From: Jacaranda mimosifolia
Taxonomy: Eukaryota; Streptophyta; Magnoliopsida; Lamiales; Bignoniaceae
Reading direction: 5' to 3'
Assembly (NCBI GenBank): GCA_018894105.1
Contig: CM032121.1
Coordinates: 5,436,507-5,500,506 of the forward strand
Length of the DNA stretch: 64,000 nt
The notes beneath the pieces were generated by a model. That model was not told the DNA's origin, did no database searches, and saw nothing but the letters and a program-made list of their open reading frames with translations. The position numbers and the translations under genes were made by a program. Positions 46,533-59,276 of the stretch are shown here, in pieces. Position 1 is the stretch's first letter, and each line of letters begins with the position of its first letter.

Positions 46533-47911
46533 GATTTTAAAAAGTGACCCCCTTGTGATCATAAAAATAAGTAAAAAGCCCCCTTGTGAAATTTTTTTTT
46601 TTACAAAAAACACCCTCATATTTTAAAAAAACCATGTAACAAACCCCTGAGAGCGTGGGTGTAGGACACATGCCTGTGTGTGCATCTGGACTTCAATTTT
46701 TGTATATTAAAAGATAATTATACCCTTATTCATCAACCGTTGGATTTTCTTTTAAAAAATCAACTGTCTAAATCAAATCATATTATATTTTTTTTAAAAA
46801 TATATAAAAATATATACAATGCAATATATTATCATATAAATATAATGTGTATATATATTATATAAATGTGTGTATATATACACATATATAGAAGTATATA
46901 TTTAAATGACTACCCCACCCTATCCCCCCAAACTGTACCACACCCTCACCAGCAGTAGGCAGTCGCTGCTATATCAGAAAAAAAAAATTCAAAAACAAAT
47001 GGCAGCCGTCGGCTGCCATCAACACGGCACCATGGCTACATTGGTCATGGCGGCCAGGGGTCGGATCTGGCCATAATGCTGCCATAGCAGCCCATAAGGT
47101 TTGCGAAGACGGAGTGGGGGGTAGGGTTTTGTATTTTATATATGATATTAAATAATTATATATATTATCATATATGCTATTATATATTATTATGTATTAT
47201 ATCATATAGGTGTTATAATGTATATATTACTATATATATTATAATATATATGATAATAAATATAAATATCTTATAAAAAATATATATGTATATAAATATA
47301 TATATATAATGAATAATTTGAAAGAAAAAAGATATAAATAAAAGTTATTTAAATTTTATAGATAAATTTATATATATGTATATGTATCTGATATATGTAT
47401 TTAAGTACAAATAAAAAATATGTTGTATATTTTTATGAAATTTAAATTTTATTTACTTTGGAATGAATTCATAGAATGAAAGATGAATATAATTGATAAG
47501 ATAAAAATAAAGTGATTTTAATCTTATAAATACATTTATATATGTATAAAATGATAATATATGGAATAATGAGAAATGAGAAATAATGATAAATTTATAT
47601 ATATGTATAAAATGAGAAATATATAAAACAATGAAAGAAGAGAGAAATGAGAACTAAAAAGAAAGAAAAGAATGAAAAAAAGAAAAACAAATGATAATAA
47701 ATAGTTATTTAAATTGAATTGAAAATATACTAAATGATTAAGAATAAATTAGTCTTTTCATATTAAAATTATGTTAAAAGGGCAACAAATGAGAAGGGGG
47801 AGGTGGTGTGCATGGTTTTATAAAATATAAGAAAGTTATTTGTAAATTTTCTTTTCATAGGGAGCATTGATGCCTATTTCACAAATCACAAGGGGTAAAT
47901 TGCAATTACGT
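46533..47911. mobile_element. Non-autonomous MULE-like element with 9-10-bp target duplication
   Basis: Unit A lacks this segment (empty site at about 18104-18117). The flanks are TAAGATTGTG at 46523-46532 and TAAGACTGTG at 47912-47921. The ends read inward as GATTTTAAAAAGTGACCCCC and, on the other strand, GTAATTGCAATTTACCCC, both followed by TTGTGAT. The interior is AT-rich with a GC island at 46910-47120 and no transposase. The element at 1-1030 is a diverged relative. Confidence 0.65.
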
Positions 47912-49670
47912 TAAGACTGTGATGAAAGAACGCCAGCGAAAAGTTGTTTAAGAAACTTCTGCAGCGAAACGAAGCTGGTTCAATAACGGAAGACATATCA
48001 CTATATCAGCAAGAATATCTTGTATGTGTTAGGAATATTTGTTAAACTACTGCCTTGATTAATTATAAGAATATGTGCAAATTTCAATACACAGATACTT
48101 TGCTGGTAGGTGACAACAAATGGATAGAAAATTTTAATATCAAGTTGAGGGAGAAATTGTAGGTGGTAGCAAATTATAGGTCCAACCTATAATATGAACA
48201 GAGTCGTTCGGGGAGTTGGAGGCTTAGTTAGTCATATACATGCCTCGACATATAGAATAAGAAAAATACAAGAACTATGATTATTATTAAGAGAATAAAG
48301 AGTTTTTCAAAAATGGTGAACACATGGGATATTTATAGTTGAACCTTGAGGGTAGTAGATAAATTTTAGAGTATGAAATGATTAGAGGATTGTAATATAT
48401 TTATGCGCAATTTAAAAAAAATTGGACAGTAGGAGTAACATGTCTTATTTTCTCAGAATTTTTTTTTTTTTCCTGTTTTTTACATTATTCAACTAGCTTA
48501 GTATATTACTATTATGCCCCTATTACAAAAATATGGCATGCCAAAGTATAGAAAAACGTAATCTTGTATGCAAACTAATTGAGCTTGTTTTATATATATG
48601 GACTAAGTATTCTCATGTCTCAGAATTTCGTTTATTTCTTTATTTTATTTTATTTTATTATTTTATTTTTTGAACTTTTTAAGCCGATGTCATCCCAGTG
48701 TATATCAGTGGATGACTCAAAATGAAGTGATATTTTTCTCTTTGGATTAGTTATCCACATGCTCAAAAGGTTATCTATGACATCCTCAAGATTTTACATG
48801 ATTAGGATCGCTTGTTACTTTTATTTGTGGTTAAAATTTTCAAAAGAGTATAATTCCTCCAATACCCATGTCAAAGTGCGCATCTTATTTTTGTATCTGA
48901 TTTTTAGATCAATATTCTTGCGATGCATCTAATGTTGCACCAAATGAAAATGAGAGGTAAACAGCTAATCTCCGGAAGATGTTGAAATCAAGTGTTCTGC
49001 TTTTCCCACTTTAACAATTAATCAAAGCTCTTTACATTTGATTTTTCTACTGAAGTAGGTATTATGCTTTCTAGCAAATCAGGTCAAAAGTTTTACATTG
49101 TCAAATGATCAACCTCTGGCTAGCTTACCATATGATTTTTTGCTGAATCTTGACATTATCAACTATTACTTCTATTGAATGATGTAAGAAATTATATCAT
49201 TCTTAATGAAACAAACTATTTTAACTTCCATCCAAGGTAGTATGCATGTATCTGTAATATATAGAGAGGTAATAGAAAATCTGTCGACCAATATATCCAA
49301 AATTATAACAACGAAGACAAAGTGAAGTGACAATATGGCGAAGGAGTTAATCTTGGAAAAGAAACCTCCAAATGCTGATATTGGGCAGGTTAACCAAAAC
49401 ATTAAACTAATCATTGAAATGATGAATGAACATTGATATATGAGAAGTTAATTGCTAAAAAAAAAGTACTATTTCAATGTGGAAATCATATAATCAACAA
49501 CTACGAGAAAAAGAAATAGTCCGGCCTGCAGTGTTTGTTGTGGAAGAAATCTTCATTTATCTGATATGTACTCAATAAAACATTACCTACTTGTGTTATA
49601 GACTTTCCAAGTCTTTAGAAATAATTTGCATTGAAAAAGACGGGAAATGACCATTTCACATTGTTTTCTC

Positions 49671-49678
49671 TATAAATA
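49671..49678 (+). promoter_or_regulatory. TATA box of the GLP pseudogene in copy B
   Basis: TATAAATA lies 100 bp upstream of the ATG, the same spacing as in GLP2. Confidence 0.6.
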
Positions 49679-49770
49679 GGCTCCATTTTTATGCTAGGCT
49701 CATCACTCCAGTTGCAAGAAATAATTAAGCAGTTCTAGTTGAAAAAATTATCCACTATATATCAGCTAAA

Positions 49771-50574
49771 ATGAAGATTGCTTTAGGCTTCTTTGCCGCC
49801 CTTCTTATTACGTATTTGGTGACATTTGCATATGCTTCAGATCCCAGCCCTCTGCAAGATTTCTGTGTTGCTGTTAATGATTCCGTGGCAACTGGTGATT
49901 AATTAACCGCAAGAACTACTGCTTGTTTTTCTGATTATGTAAATTCTTTGCATTATCATCGATCATCTAATAATATGTTGGCATCTATTTTATAACATAT
50001 GTAGTTTTCGTGAACGGAAAGATATGCAAGAACCCAAACATGGCTGTTGCCGAAGATTTCTTTTCCCAGGTCTAAATAAACCTGGCAATACTATACAAAA
50101 AATCCACTGGGATCAATGGTTACTCCTGTTAACGTCAACCAGCTGCCAGGGCTCAACACTCTTGGCATTTCTTTAGCTCGTATTGACGTTGCACCATATG
50201 GGCTCAACCCTCCTCACACACACCCTCGTGCAACTGAGATTCTTGTTTTCATAGAAGGCACTCTGTATGTTGGTTTCGTGACTTCCAATCCAGCAAATCC
50301 GAACCAGAAAAACAAGCTGTTTACCAAGTACCTATACCCTGGAGATGTCTTCGTCTTCCCACAGGGTTTGATACATTTTCAGTTTAACGTGGGAAAAACC
50401 AGTGCTGTGGCACTTGCTGGTCTGAGCAGCCAGAATCCAGGAGTCATAACTATTGCAAATGCAGTTTTCGGGTCAGATCCACCAATTAATCCAGATGTTT
50501 TGACTAAGGCTTTCCAAGTTGAGAAGAATGTGATTGACTGTCTTCAAGCACAATTTTGGTGGAACATCAATTAA
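49771..50574 (+). pseudogene. Germin-like protein pseudogene, recent duplicate of GLP2
   Basis: Exon 1 (49771-49894) and the splice sites are intact and give a normal signal peptide and DFCVAV motif. In exon 2 (50005-50574) one base is missing in the TTTTCCC run near 50063-50068, so the frame hits TAA at 50073-50075 after 64 codons. A five-base insertion near 50087-50093 does not restore it (net +4). From 50116 the old frame is open for 152 residues and keeps both germin boxes, but it lacks the signal peptide and first cysteines. Few substitutions separate it from GLP2. If no sequence error is involved it cannot make a secreted germin-like protein. Confidence 0.85.
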
Positions 50575-53025
50575 ATACAAAGCTGGTTATCAGTTTAAGC
50601 TGCTAATCGAAGATGTTCTCTTGGTATTGGAAAAATGAAGGTTTACTATATGAGAACTATATATATGTATTTCATGTTTCTTAATAAGTTTCTGATCCAA
50701 ATTTCCTGTTAAGGTGATTTTCACTTGCAATTGGTTTGAAATCAGTTTATTGTACTTCCAGAATAATGTAATACACTATTGAATTTCTGAGTTTCTTTCC
50801 TGTATGATATATCTGCTTTCTGCAATTCTAAAGTTCATTAGCATATCAAGCACATATTGATGAATGCAGCTGATTATGCATGTGGTGCTAAGTGCTGTCA
50901 ACTTAGCACTTTTTATCTTGATATTTTGTTATAACTTTTTTGCTATTTTGCTGCACTTAGCGCTTTTATCTTGATATTTTGTTATAATTTTTGTACTATT
51001 TTGCTTTAAGTTTCTAGAATCTAGAAAGTAAATCTAAAAACGTGATGGAGTTTTGTCTAAGCTGAAGTTAAGGAATCAAATCTCCACAATTTGACGGAGT
51101 TGGTAATGACTCTGTTTTTTAAAATTCTTTTATATAAAAAGCTTTTGTTATATGAATGAAAAGTGTGCTCCAACTTTATCTGTTAACCCTTTGATGAATT
51201 TGTAAAAGTTTAAGAGTTTTAATTATGACAATGTTTGTTGCATGATTGATGTGAATTATTCCCAAAAATCAGTTGAAACTTGTCTTCTGTTGTTTTGAAA
51301 TTATCCTGTGCTGTCTGGAACTTATGTTTCCTTACATTGATTATGACAACATATCTTTATATTAAGTTAAGCACATCATATCTCTTATTCATGGAAGGAT
51401 TACCATGTTGTTGATCATGTATTTAAGCAAGTGCTTGTCATGGCAAGATTCAATGAACTTCATATATGGAATGTTTGATTAACAACTTCTTTCCTTTTCT
51501 ATTATCTTCTTTTCATTTGATAATCTTTAATAATTTAAGGAAATAGCATTTTTCTGCATGGACATATTAAATTATCTTCAAATAATTTGCAGAAAATTCA
51601 TATCTCTTGTTTAGAATCTACCTTCCATAAATAACTGAAAGTTGACTTACCTTTTTCATAAAAGATCATCTAGATTGATCCTCATATTTTTCATATTAGG
51701 AAAGTATATCCTTCTTGGCTCTAAATCTTGCATCTCTAGCTTTCTGAATAAGTTTATTTGATTTAGATGCTATAATTGTTCTTCCCTTAATTATTTGTTG
51801 TAATATGTCTATGCGTTGGATTATAATTTCCATATTTAAAACATCTCTTGAAGATTCTAGCCTAATTCATATCTTTATGCTCGAGGAAATAAATCAATCT
51901 TGTTGTACTTATTAATGAATTCACAACTCATGGTGCAAATAGATTTTACCATATTATCTTGTTCTCTTATCTAATTCCAATGGACACTTACCTAATTAAG
52001 GATTTATAGTCGTTGGACATGAGCCTATAAATAAGAAAATATACAACATTGTTTGGAGTGAATCACTAAATCGGGAAAAAGATCTTTAGAGTGTTTTGAG
52101 GAGTTGTGTGATATTCTCATTCACATTGTGCTTAAGTGTTTGCTAATTTCTTACTCTACTTGTGTTTTTCGAGGGGCGTTGTGGTGAAGAAGGTTAAGGG
52201 GAGTTTGCCTTCAACGGACCTTGGGGTGACGAGGACAAGGCAGTTTGTGTCTCAACAGACCTAGTGGTGAAGAAAGATGAGAGTCGTACTTGCTCTTGAG
52301 GGATCCCATGAAGAGGATAAACTAGGCACTTTGTTGCTCTATGGACCTCTAGGTGAAGAAACCAGTAGAACGGTACTGTCTGAAATCTTCTGCAGTGTTT
52401 TGAGTTTCGATCTGGAAGAAGAATCTAGAACTTGCCTGCAGGTAGTAGCAGCAACTCATGCATTAGTCTATAGAGGTTGTGCAAATGAAATTAGCAGAAG
52501 TTCCTACGGATCTATTCACAAAGTAGCTGGTTTCGCAGTAGTCTAGAACCTGTCTTATCTCATATGGGATTCCAATTTAGCACTTTATCAAGAGCTGGTT
52601 TTCGCTCTGTTGGAGTGTTTCTGATTCTTAACTTTCTATTCTATCAAATTACTATGATTATCTATAAAACATTCTCACGTCTTAATTAATTTGACAGGTT
52701 TCAAATCCTAAGTGAAAGCTTAGGTAATGGAGTAGGCATTTTCGAACCACTATAAATTCTATTGTTTATTTACTTCTATTTTTACTGCTTTATTTATCAC
52801 TAGTGACTCATTATTTAACTGGTATTTACAAATTTCAGTTAGTAACTAAACTTTTTTTCTGCAAAAAACTTAAAACATTTTGAAAGGCAAAAAAGTTATT
52901 ATGTCATAAACTTCTGCGGTATTAAAATCCCTTAGACCTAATTCACTCCCCTCTTAGGCTTATAATCACTCTCGTTATCAGATTATCTTCTTTTTCTTTC
53001 ATGTTTCTTTCTCTTACTCTCCTAC
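50575..53025 (+). other. 3' flank and copia-relic LTR region, copy B; no gene
   Basis: Matches 20801-23390 throughout, ending CTCTCCTACA before a primer-binding-site-like TGGTATTAACAG at 53029. It has a single copy of the unit that is tandemly doubled in copy A. Confidence 0.6.
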
Positions 53026-54112
53026 AATTGGTATTAACAGCATGAATTGATCTTTAAGGAACTGTCTTTGAGAAAAAAACTAGCAAGATTGCTCACAAAA
53101 AAAACCCTTAAACACTTGATTTGTCTAGGTCTTTTTCATATGGCTTCTAGTAGCACTCATCTTCATCCCTCATTTTTAATGGAGAGAACTATCAAGTATG
53201 GAGTATGAAGATGAAAGCACACCTAAAGAATTTTGGTCCATGGAAGTATGTTGAGGATCAAGATAGGGCTCTAACACCTTTGAGATAAAACCCAACTCTT
53301 CAGCAAATCAAAAATCATGTAGAAGAGATGGCAAATGGTCCAAAAACATTGTCTTTCATCCATGCAATGATCTCAGATTCAAATTTTACAAGGATCATAG
53401 CATATGAATCTACTAAAGAACCTTGGGATAAGCTAAAGCAAGAACTTTAGGACAGTGATAAGATAAGACAAATGCAAATTCTGAATTTAAGAAAAGAAAT
53501 TGAGATGTTAAGGATGAGAGAGATTGAAAAGGTGAAAGATCATATTGATAGAATCATGAAAAGTGTTAATTAGATTAGGTAATTAGGAGAAATAATGAAA
53601 GTGAAGAGGATTGTTGGGTGTCTCACAGCTTCCAGAAAATTTGAAGCAAAAATCTCCTCAATTGAAGATACTTAAGACATGTCTCAACTCACAATGATTG
53701 AACTACCTAATGCTATTCAAGCTGTGGAGCGAAGGAAAGCTTTTACAAAGGAAGAGAGTTTAAGTGAAATTACTCTTGTGACTACTCAAAAGTCTAAAGC
53801 GCAATCTGATAGAGGATCAAGAAAGCAATCTAGTAGAAGAAAAGGCAAAGAGAAGAAAGAGCATCATGAATAGCAAAGGGAGACATAGGAAATCCAAGTA
53901 CCCACCTTGTCATGTGGTAAAAAGACTGAATTTTTTTGCCGGTACAGACTTGGAGTTCAATGCTATGCTTGCAAGCAACTTGGTCATGTGGATAAGGAAT
54001 GCAAAACAAACTAAAATCAACAAGCTCAAGCTTTGCTAACTCAAGTAACTGCAAATGTTGATAATTATGAAGAGAATTATTTGCTGTTATTATGGTTGGA
54101 GAGTACTATAAT
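53026..54112 (+). pseudogene. Copia relic, copy B: gag remnant
   Basis: Same gag pieces as in copy A, beginning with an ATG at 53140. The zinc knuckle CYACKQLGHVDKEC is better preserved here (about 53960-54002). Many stops. It is cut at 54112-54117 by the solo gypsy LTR. Confidence 0.85.
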
Positions 54113-54117
54113 GTAGC

Positions 54118-57100
54118 TGTAACATCCCTAAATTTGGTATTTTAGAAAATAAGTTTTGAAAATTAAAATATTAAGTTTGACAAATTTTGGGGCTCGAAAA
54201 ATAAACAAAAAGTACTTGATTGTAAGAATTTTTGGAAGTTTTGGGGTTGATTTGAAATTTAAGGAAACTTGATTTTCAAGAGTCTTGAAACTTTGTGGGT
54301 CAAAAAGGGTTAAAGGGGTTAAAATAAGGCACTAACTAATTTTAGGGCCTAAGTGGAGAGTTTTTAAAATTTGGAGGACTTAACTGCAAGCTAAGTAGAA
54401 CTTTTCGGGGTCAAATTCTAATTTCAAAAAATAAGTCTATATCTATCATTTTCTCCCCCAATTCTTCCATTTTTCTCCCCTGCGCACCATCTCCTTCTTC
54501 CTCAGTGAACTTCTCTGGTGACACCCAGAACCTGTAAACCAACCCACCTAACCTCTTCCCCTCACTCCCACGACCTCAACCATACCACATGTAGGTCATT
54601 TTCTTCGATAGACCGCCAGGAATTTAAAGCTCAAAGTGAGCTCCCGGTGGCAGTGATGAGTCTCCCAACTCCTGCGACTGAAGCTTGAATGTGAGTAGTG
54701 GGTTTTAATGGGCTCAACTTAAAGGTCAACATGGTGGCTTCAATTTCCAGTTTCTACTACCGACGGCAGCAAAATTGAGCAAAATCACCGTGGAGACGTT
54801 GAGACTTTGGGGCAGCAATTGGAGGCCTTCCCGGCGATGGTTGCGAAAATTGACCTGGGCGTTTTGTTGAGGGAGTTGAAAGGCTTTGATTGGTGGTAGG
54901 TTGGCCTATCTCAGTGGTGGTGGCGCAGTGGCGGTTTCGAGATAGCTTTTTCATCTCGTCACGGTAGTTCTAGTGGTAGAATTGGTTTGTGGTTTTGATG
55001 GCTCGATAAGAAAATTTGGGTAAAAGTTGGAGTTTGGGGATTAAATTCCTTGTGTTGTTTTGTTCTTTGTAAATCATGTGTCGTAGTGCAAATGGGAGTA
55101 TGAAATACGATATGGAACCAAGATTCGATCATGCATGTGTATTTAGATATCTTAGTGAGCCTGGATTTGTATTATTGTATGATAATCTTGGGATTAATTG
55201 AGTTAATCGAAAGAGAAAACCTTAAATCTTATACTATGTCAAAGAGGATGAAGAATTGATTAAGAATTGGACTTATAAGCCATGCACGTATAATTTTAAC
55301 CATTTAGCAGACTGAGATTTAGTATATTATGGGATAATCTTGGTTAAATAAATGGATTAGGTGTTAAAAACCCTAATTTTATGGATTTGAGACCTAAGTA
55401 ACAGTAATTGTATTAATTAAGATAATTGGGTTGCTATTTTGATTTGGGATAATGATATGAGGTTAATTATATAATTAAGGACCCAATTATGCCTTTTCCT
55501 AGTATCGATATAAACCCCGTAAATATTCCCATATTAACGGCATAATTAGCTGTACCGTAATGATATACTGATCGAACCTTAAAATTGCCATATTAGACGA
55601 ATAGTTGTCGATTCTAGATTATTGATGGTATAATTGTAATTATTAGAGTTGAATGGGGATTTTAACTGTGAATATACTATTTTGGTTAGTGACGAAGAAG
55701 TGGGTCCCACGGACCAGTAGGCAGCGATTGTAGTTTTTTGAGACTACGGAGGTGAAGGTCTGCCAATCTGGCACCTGGATACACCTATATGTTATTGTGA
55801 TAAATCTCTGTGAGGGTTCCTATTTCTGAACAGTAATACATCGTGTGTTATTGAAATATGTGAATTATTCAAAATTTTGCTTATTATCTATTAACTGATT
55901 GCAATACCCTAGTGAGGGCTATCTCTTGATATTGATTCTGAATTCTGTTTGTTCTGGAGCCTAGAACATCTCGTTTGTTATCTATCCGTTCTATTATCTA
56001 ACTGTCATGCTATTCGATCGTTCTATTTTCTGATTGTCCTGTTATCTGATTGTTCTGTTATCTGACGGTTTTGTTATTTGGTTATATGCCGGGAAATATG
56101 CATCGATTGATTGATATCTATTATATGTATGGAGATATGTTTGGGCTGAGTGTCAATCCCAGTGGTATGCTTGGATATGTTAGCAGTACGTTAGGGGCTT
56201 TTCCCTAGGTATCGGCGATACCACTAAGGGACATTTCCCTGAGTATCAGGAATGAGTCAGGGGCTTCTCCTTGGGTATCTGCACCCAGCGATGAGTCAGG
56301 GGTTTTTCCATGGGCATCTACACCCAGCGATGAGTCAAGGGCGTTTCCCTGGACATCTGCACCCGGCGATGAGTCAGGGCGTTTCCCTAGACATCAGCAA
56401 CCTACTATGTACCAAGCTATCACGCTTGGGTAAGTTTGACTGACTGGAATAAGGAGAATCAGATATGCATGTTTCATTCTGACCTGTTCGATTGTATATG
56501 ATATTCGAGCTTGTTTTGTTTTGACTTGACCCCGATTGTTTGTGTCCTACTCGTGGGATAATAAGGACAGTGTAGCTTCTTGGTCTAAGTTGGGCTGTTG
56601 TCTGGGCCGAATGAGCTATCTGCATTTCCTCTCAAACTGATTCTGTTGAGACGATCCTAGGCCATTCGAGCTAATAGTTACAACCCCCGAGCTAGTACCT
56701 ACTATAAGCCTTGAATCTGATAATGCCTATTTACTGAACTTGTTATTGCCTGTTTCTTGATATGTTCTTGCACTGAATATTGATGACGATTTGTTGGGAT
56801 TGATTCTTCCTCGACAGATCCCTAATGTTCTTTATTAAGACTATCCCTAACTAAGTGCTTTGGACTTGCCCCGGATATTTCATTGATTTTCTCAGACAGG
56901 ATTAAATGAAGAATACAGATTTCTGGCTTGGGCTGAAGAGAATATGTTTTGTAATAGAACATGTGCTTATATATGTATATGGGTTCACCGAAATGTTAAG
57001 CTTTGACTTAGAAATATTGTGATATGTCAGGTTTGAATTTGTGATGTATTGTAATATGTTAGGTTTGAAATTTTGATTTTTCAAGTATATATCATATAAT

Positions 57101-57227
57101 GAACATTATGGGACGTTTGAAATGTTTGTTATGGGCCTATTGCTTGTTATTGGGTTAAGTATTAAGACTGAACTAGTGGCATCTCAGCTTAGGTATTGTC
57201 CCGAAGGGGGGAGGGGTGTGTGCTACA
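54118..57227 (+). mobile_element. Solo LTR of the gypsy family, GTAGC target duplication
   Basis: Starts TGTAACATCCCTAAATTTGG and ends GTGTGTGCTACA, 3,110 bp. It is flanked by GTAGC at 54113-54117 and GTAGC at 57228-57232. No internal region or second LTR is present. The insertion point and target duplication are the same as for the two-LTR element in copy A. It carries the 16-bp minisatellite at 55978-56086 and four or more 35-42-bp units with the word CACCCAGCGATGAGTCAGGG at 56195-56395, the source of the repetitive frame at 56252-56443. Confidence 0.95.
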
Positions 57228-57232
57228 GTAGC

Positions 57233-58030
57233 AGCTTAAGATAATAATGTGTAGCTTGTTAATAATGGACACACACATCATATAACAACCAACTTGAAGA
57301 ATTTTGAAGGCTTGGACTCAAATTATTCTTCCAAAGTTAGGCCTAAAGATGGTAGGCTTGTGGATGTGAAAGGCAAAGAAATAGTTGCTTTTCAATCTCC
57401 CTCAAGTGCAAAGGTGATATTTGATGTGTTATTTGTTCCTCAAATTAGGCAAAACCTTCTTAGCGTTGGTCAGTTGCTTGATAAGAATTATACTTTGTTA
57501 TTTAAAGATAAAACATGTCAAATCATGGATCCAAGTTGGTATAAAGCTTCTCATAGTCAAGATGAACAAAAGAAATTTTCCACTTGATTGGAAACATGCT
57601 AAGATAGAACTCATGTCAGCATACAAGAATTAACATGTATCTAACATAAAAGGCTTGGCCACACTAACTTTAAATCTTTGAAAATGCTGCAAGACAAGGA
57701 ACTTGTAACTAATGTACCTTATGTGAATGAAACTTAAAATGTGTGTGGAGTTTGTCAAATAGTGAAGCTAACTCGTCACCTTTTCCTATAAATTAATCTT
57801 GGAGAGCTATGAAAAGCTCTAGTTAATACACAAGATGTGTATGCATGGGCCTATAAGTGATGTTGTCTTTTATTTGTTATGTTTGGATATGATATCGAAA
57901 ATGTGTGGAGAAATAGGAGGAACCCCAAGGCATCACTTAGATTTTGTAACATCACTCTTCACTCTAGGAATCTGCCTAAGAGTTTTGAATAATAGCAGGA
58001 AGATTTTCTTATTTAGAAACAAGTTTGTTG
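57233..58030 (+). pseudogene. Copia relic, copy B: protease and GAG-pre-integrase remnant
   Basis: Resumes after the solo LTR with a protease segment ([20 protein letters not shown] in related form), then [20 protein letters not shown] and [12 protein letters not shown] pre-integrase remnant follows near 57645-57790 (KRLGHTNFKSLKMLQDKELV). Homology to copia fades by about 58030. Stops interrupt every frame. Confidence 0.8.
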
Positions 58031-58051
58031 AAACATTTACAAGAGGTGAGG

Positions 58052-58289
58052 GAAAATCGCACTTTTGGTCCTATAACTTATGGTCATTTTCAGTTGAGTC
58101 CCATTCATTTCAGAATTATCACATGAGTCCTATAATTTAAATTTTTCTCAAATTTGGTCCTGCCTCCCCCCTTCCATCAAATACTTAACGGGAAATGCAT
58201 GTGTTGTACGTGTGATCATTAACAAGTGGGTTTTGGAGGAAAAATTGACAAGGCCTAAGTTATGGGACCAAAAGTGCATGCAATTTTCT
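58052..58289. mobile_element. Short foldback element
   Basis: GAAAATCGCACTTTTGGTCC at 58052 is matched in inverted form by GGACCAAAAGTGCATGCAATTTTC ending near 58288. The right arm is shared with the larger element that starts at 58254. Confidence 0.5.
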
Positions 58290-59276
58290 TGGGCACTATT
58301 CATATTTATATTTTAAACACTTTTTAATGCTTATTTTTAAACTAAAATTTAAAATTTAAAGGAAAATGTATTTTAAATTATGTTTTATCAAACAAGTTAT
58401 TTCTAAATTGAAATTATATTTAAAATTTAAATTATATTAATTTTCAATTATATCTAGAAATAACAAAATTAAAAATAATTTTTAATTTAAATTTTAATTT
58501 GAATTAATTTTTAATCTTTGTAAAATGATATTAATTAATGTATCTAGTAATATTATTATAAAAAAATTTCAATTAATATTTAGAAATTTAAAATTAATGT
58601 TCTAAGTTACACAAAATAAATATTCAATTTTTTAAATATTTTTTTATTTTTAAATTTTCAATTATAATAACAAAAAATTAACTAATTTAGAAATTATAAA
58701 TTTTGAATTTTTCATGCTTATTTACAAATTAAAATTTAAATATAATTTTAAATTATATTCAATTAAGTAAGTTGTTTCTAAATTTAGATTATATTTTAAA
58801 TTCTAATATTTTATTATGTTTAGAAATAATGAAATTAAAAATAATTTTTAATTTAAAATTTTTAAATAAAATAACCATTCCAAAATTTAAGTATAGTTAA
58901 AAGATATTTAAATTAAAAATATGGTTTAAGTTTGAAAATTTATTTTCAAATTTCCTAATTTTTAAAGATAACGAAAAATTTAAGTAAATAAATTTCCAAA
59001 CACAAAAAAATATCAAATATAAATTATAATTTCTCTCATGTTTGGAAAAGAAATATTTATTTTAGTTTTTTAAATACTTTTGAATATTTTTGAAATTTTT
59101 TACACGATAAAAATAAATTCTTTAATTTATAATATTTCAACAAATTGGATATTTATTTTGTGTAATTTAGAATATTTTAAAATTTAAATTTATGAAAATT
59201 ATTGAAATTTTTTTATGATAATGTTACTAAGTACATTAATTATTGAAAAATTGCACTTTTGGTCCCATAACTTAGG
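58254..59276. mobile_element. AT-rich long foldback element
   Basis: The ends are inverted copies of CCTAAGTTATGGGACCAAAA (58254-58273, and on the other strand 59276-59257), followed by GTGCA. The interior is extremely AT-rich and largely self-complementary: 58520-58640 pairs imperfectly with 59090-59240. No open frame. The class may be MULE-type or other; no transposase is seen. Confidence 0.6.

Larger units (their letters stand above)
46301..54112. repeat. Segmental duplication, copy B
   Basis: Collinear with 17876-24488. It contains the intergenic region, a GLP pseudogene matching GLP2, its 3' flank and the copia relic. A 1.4-kb element at 46533-47911 is absent from copy A. The frame at 52277-52546 lies in the copia LTR region and the minus frame at 49172-49414 is intergenic; neither is a gene. 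Confidence 0.9.

Noticed and set aside
50116..50574. 152-residue germin frame from an internal ATG as a functional short GLP
   Set aside because: It would lack the signal peptide and the N-terminal disulfide segment; the frame is better explained as the tail of a frameshifted gene.
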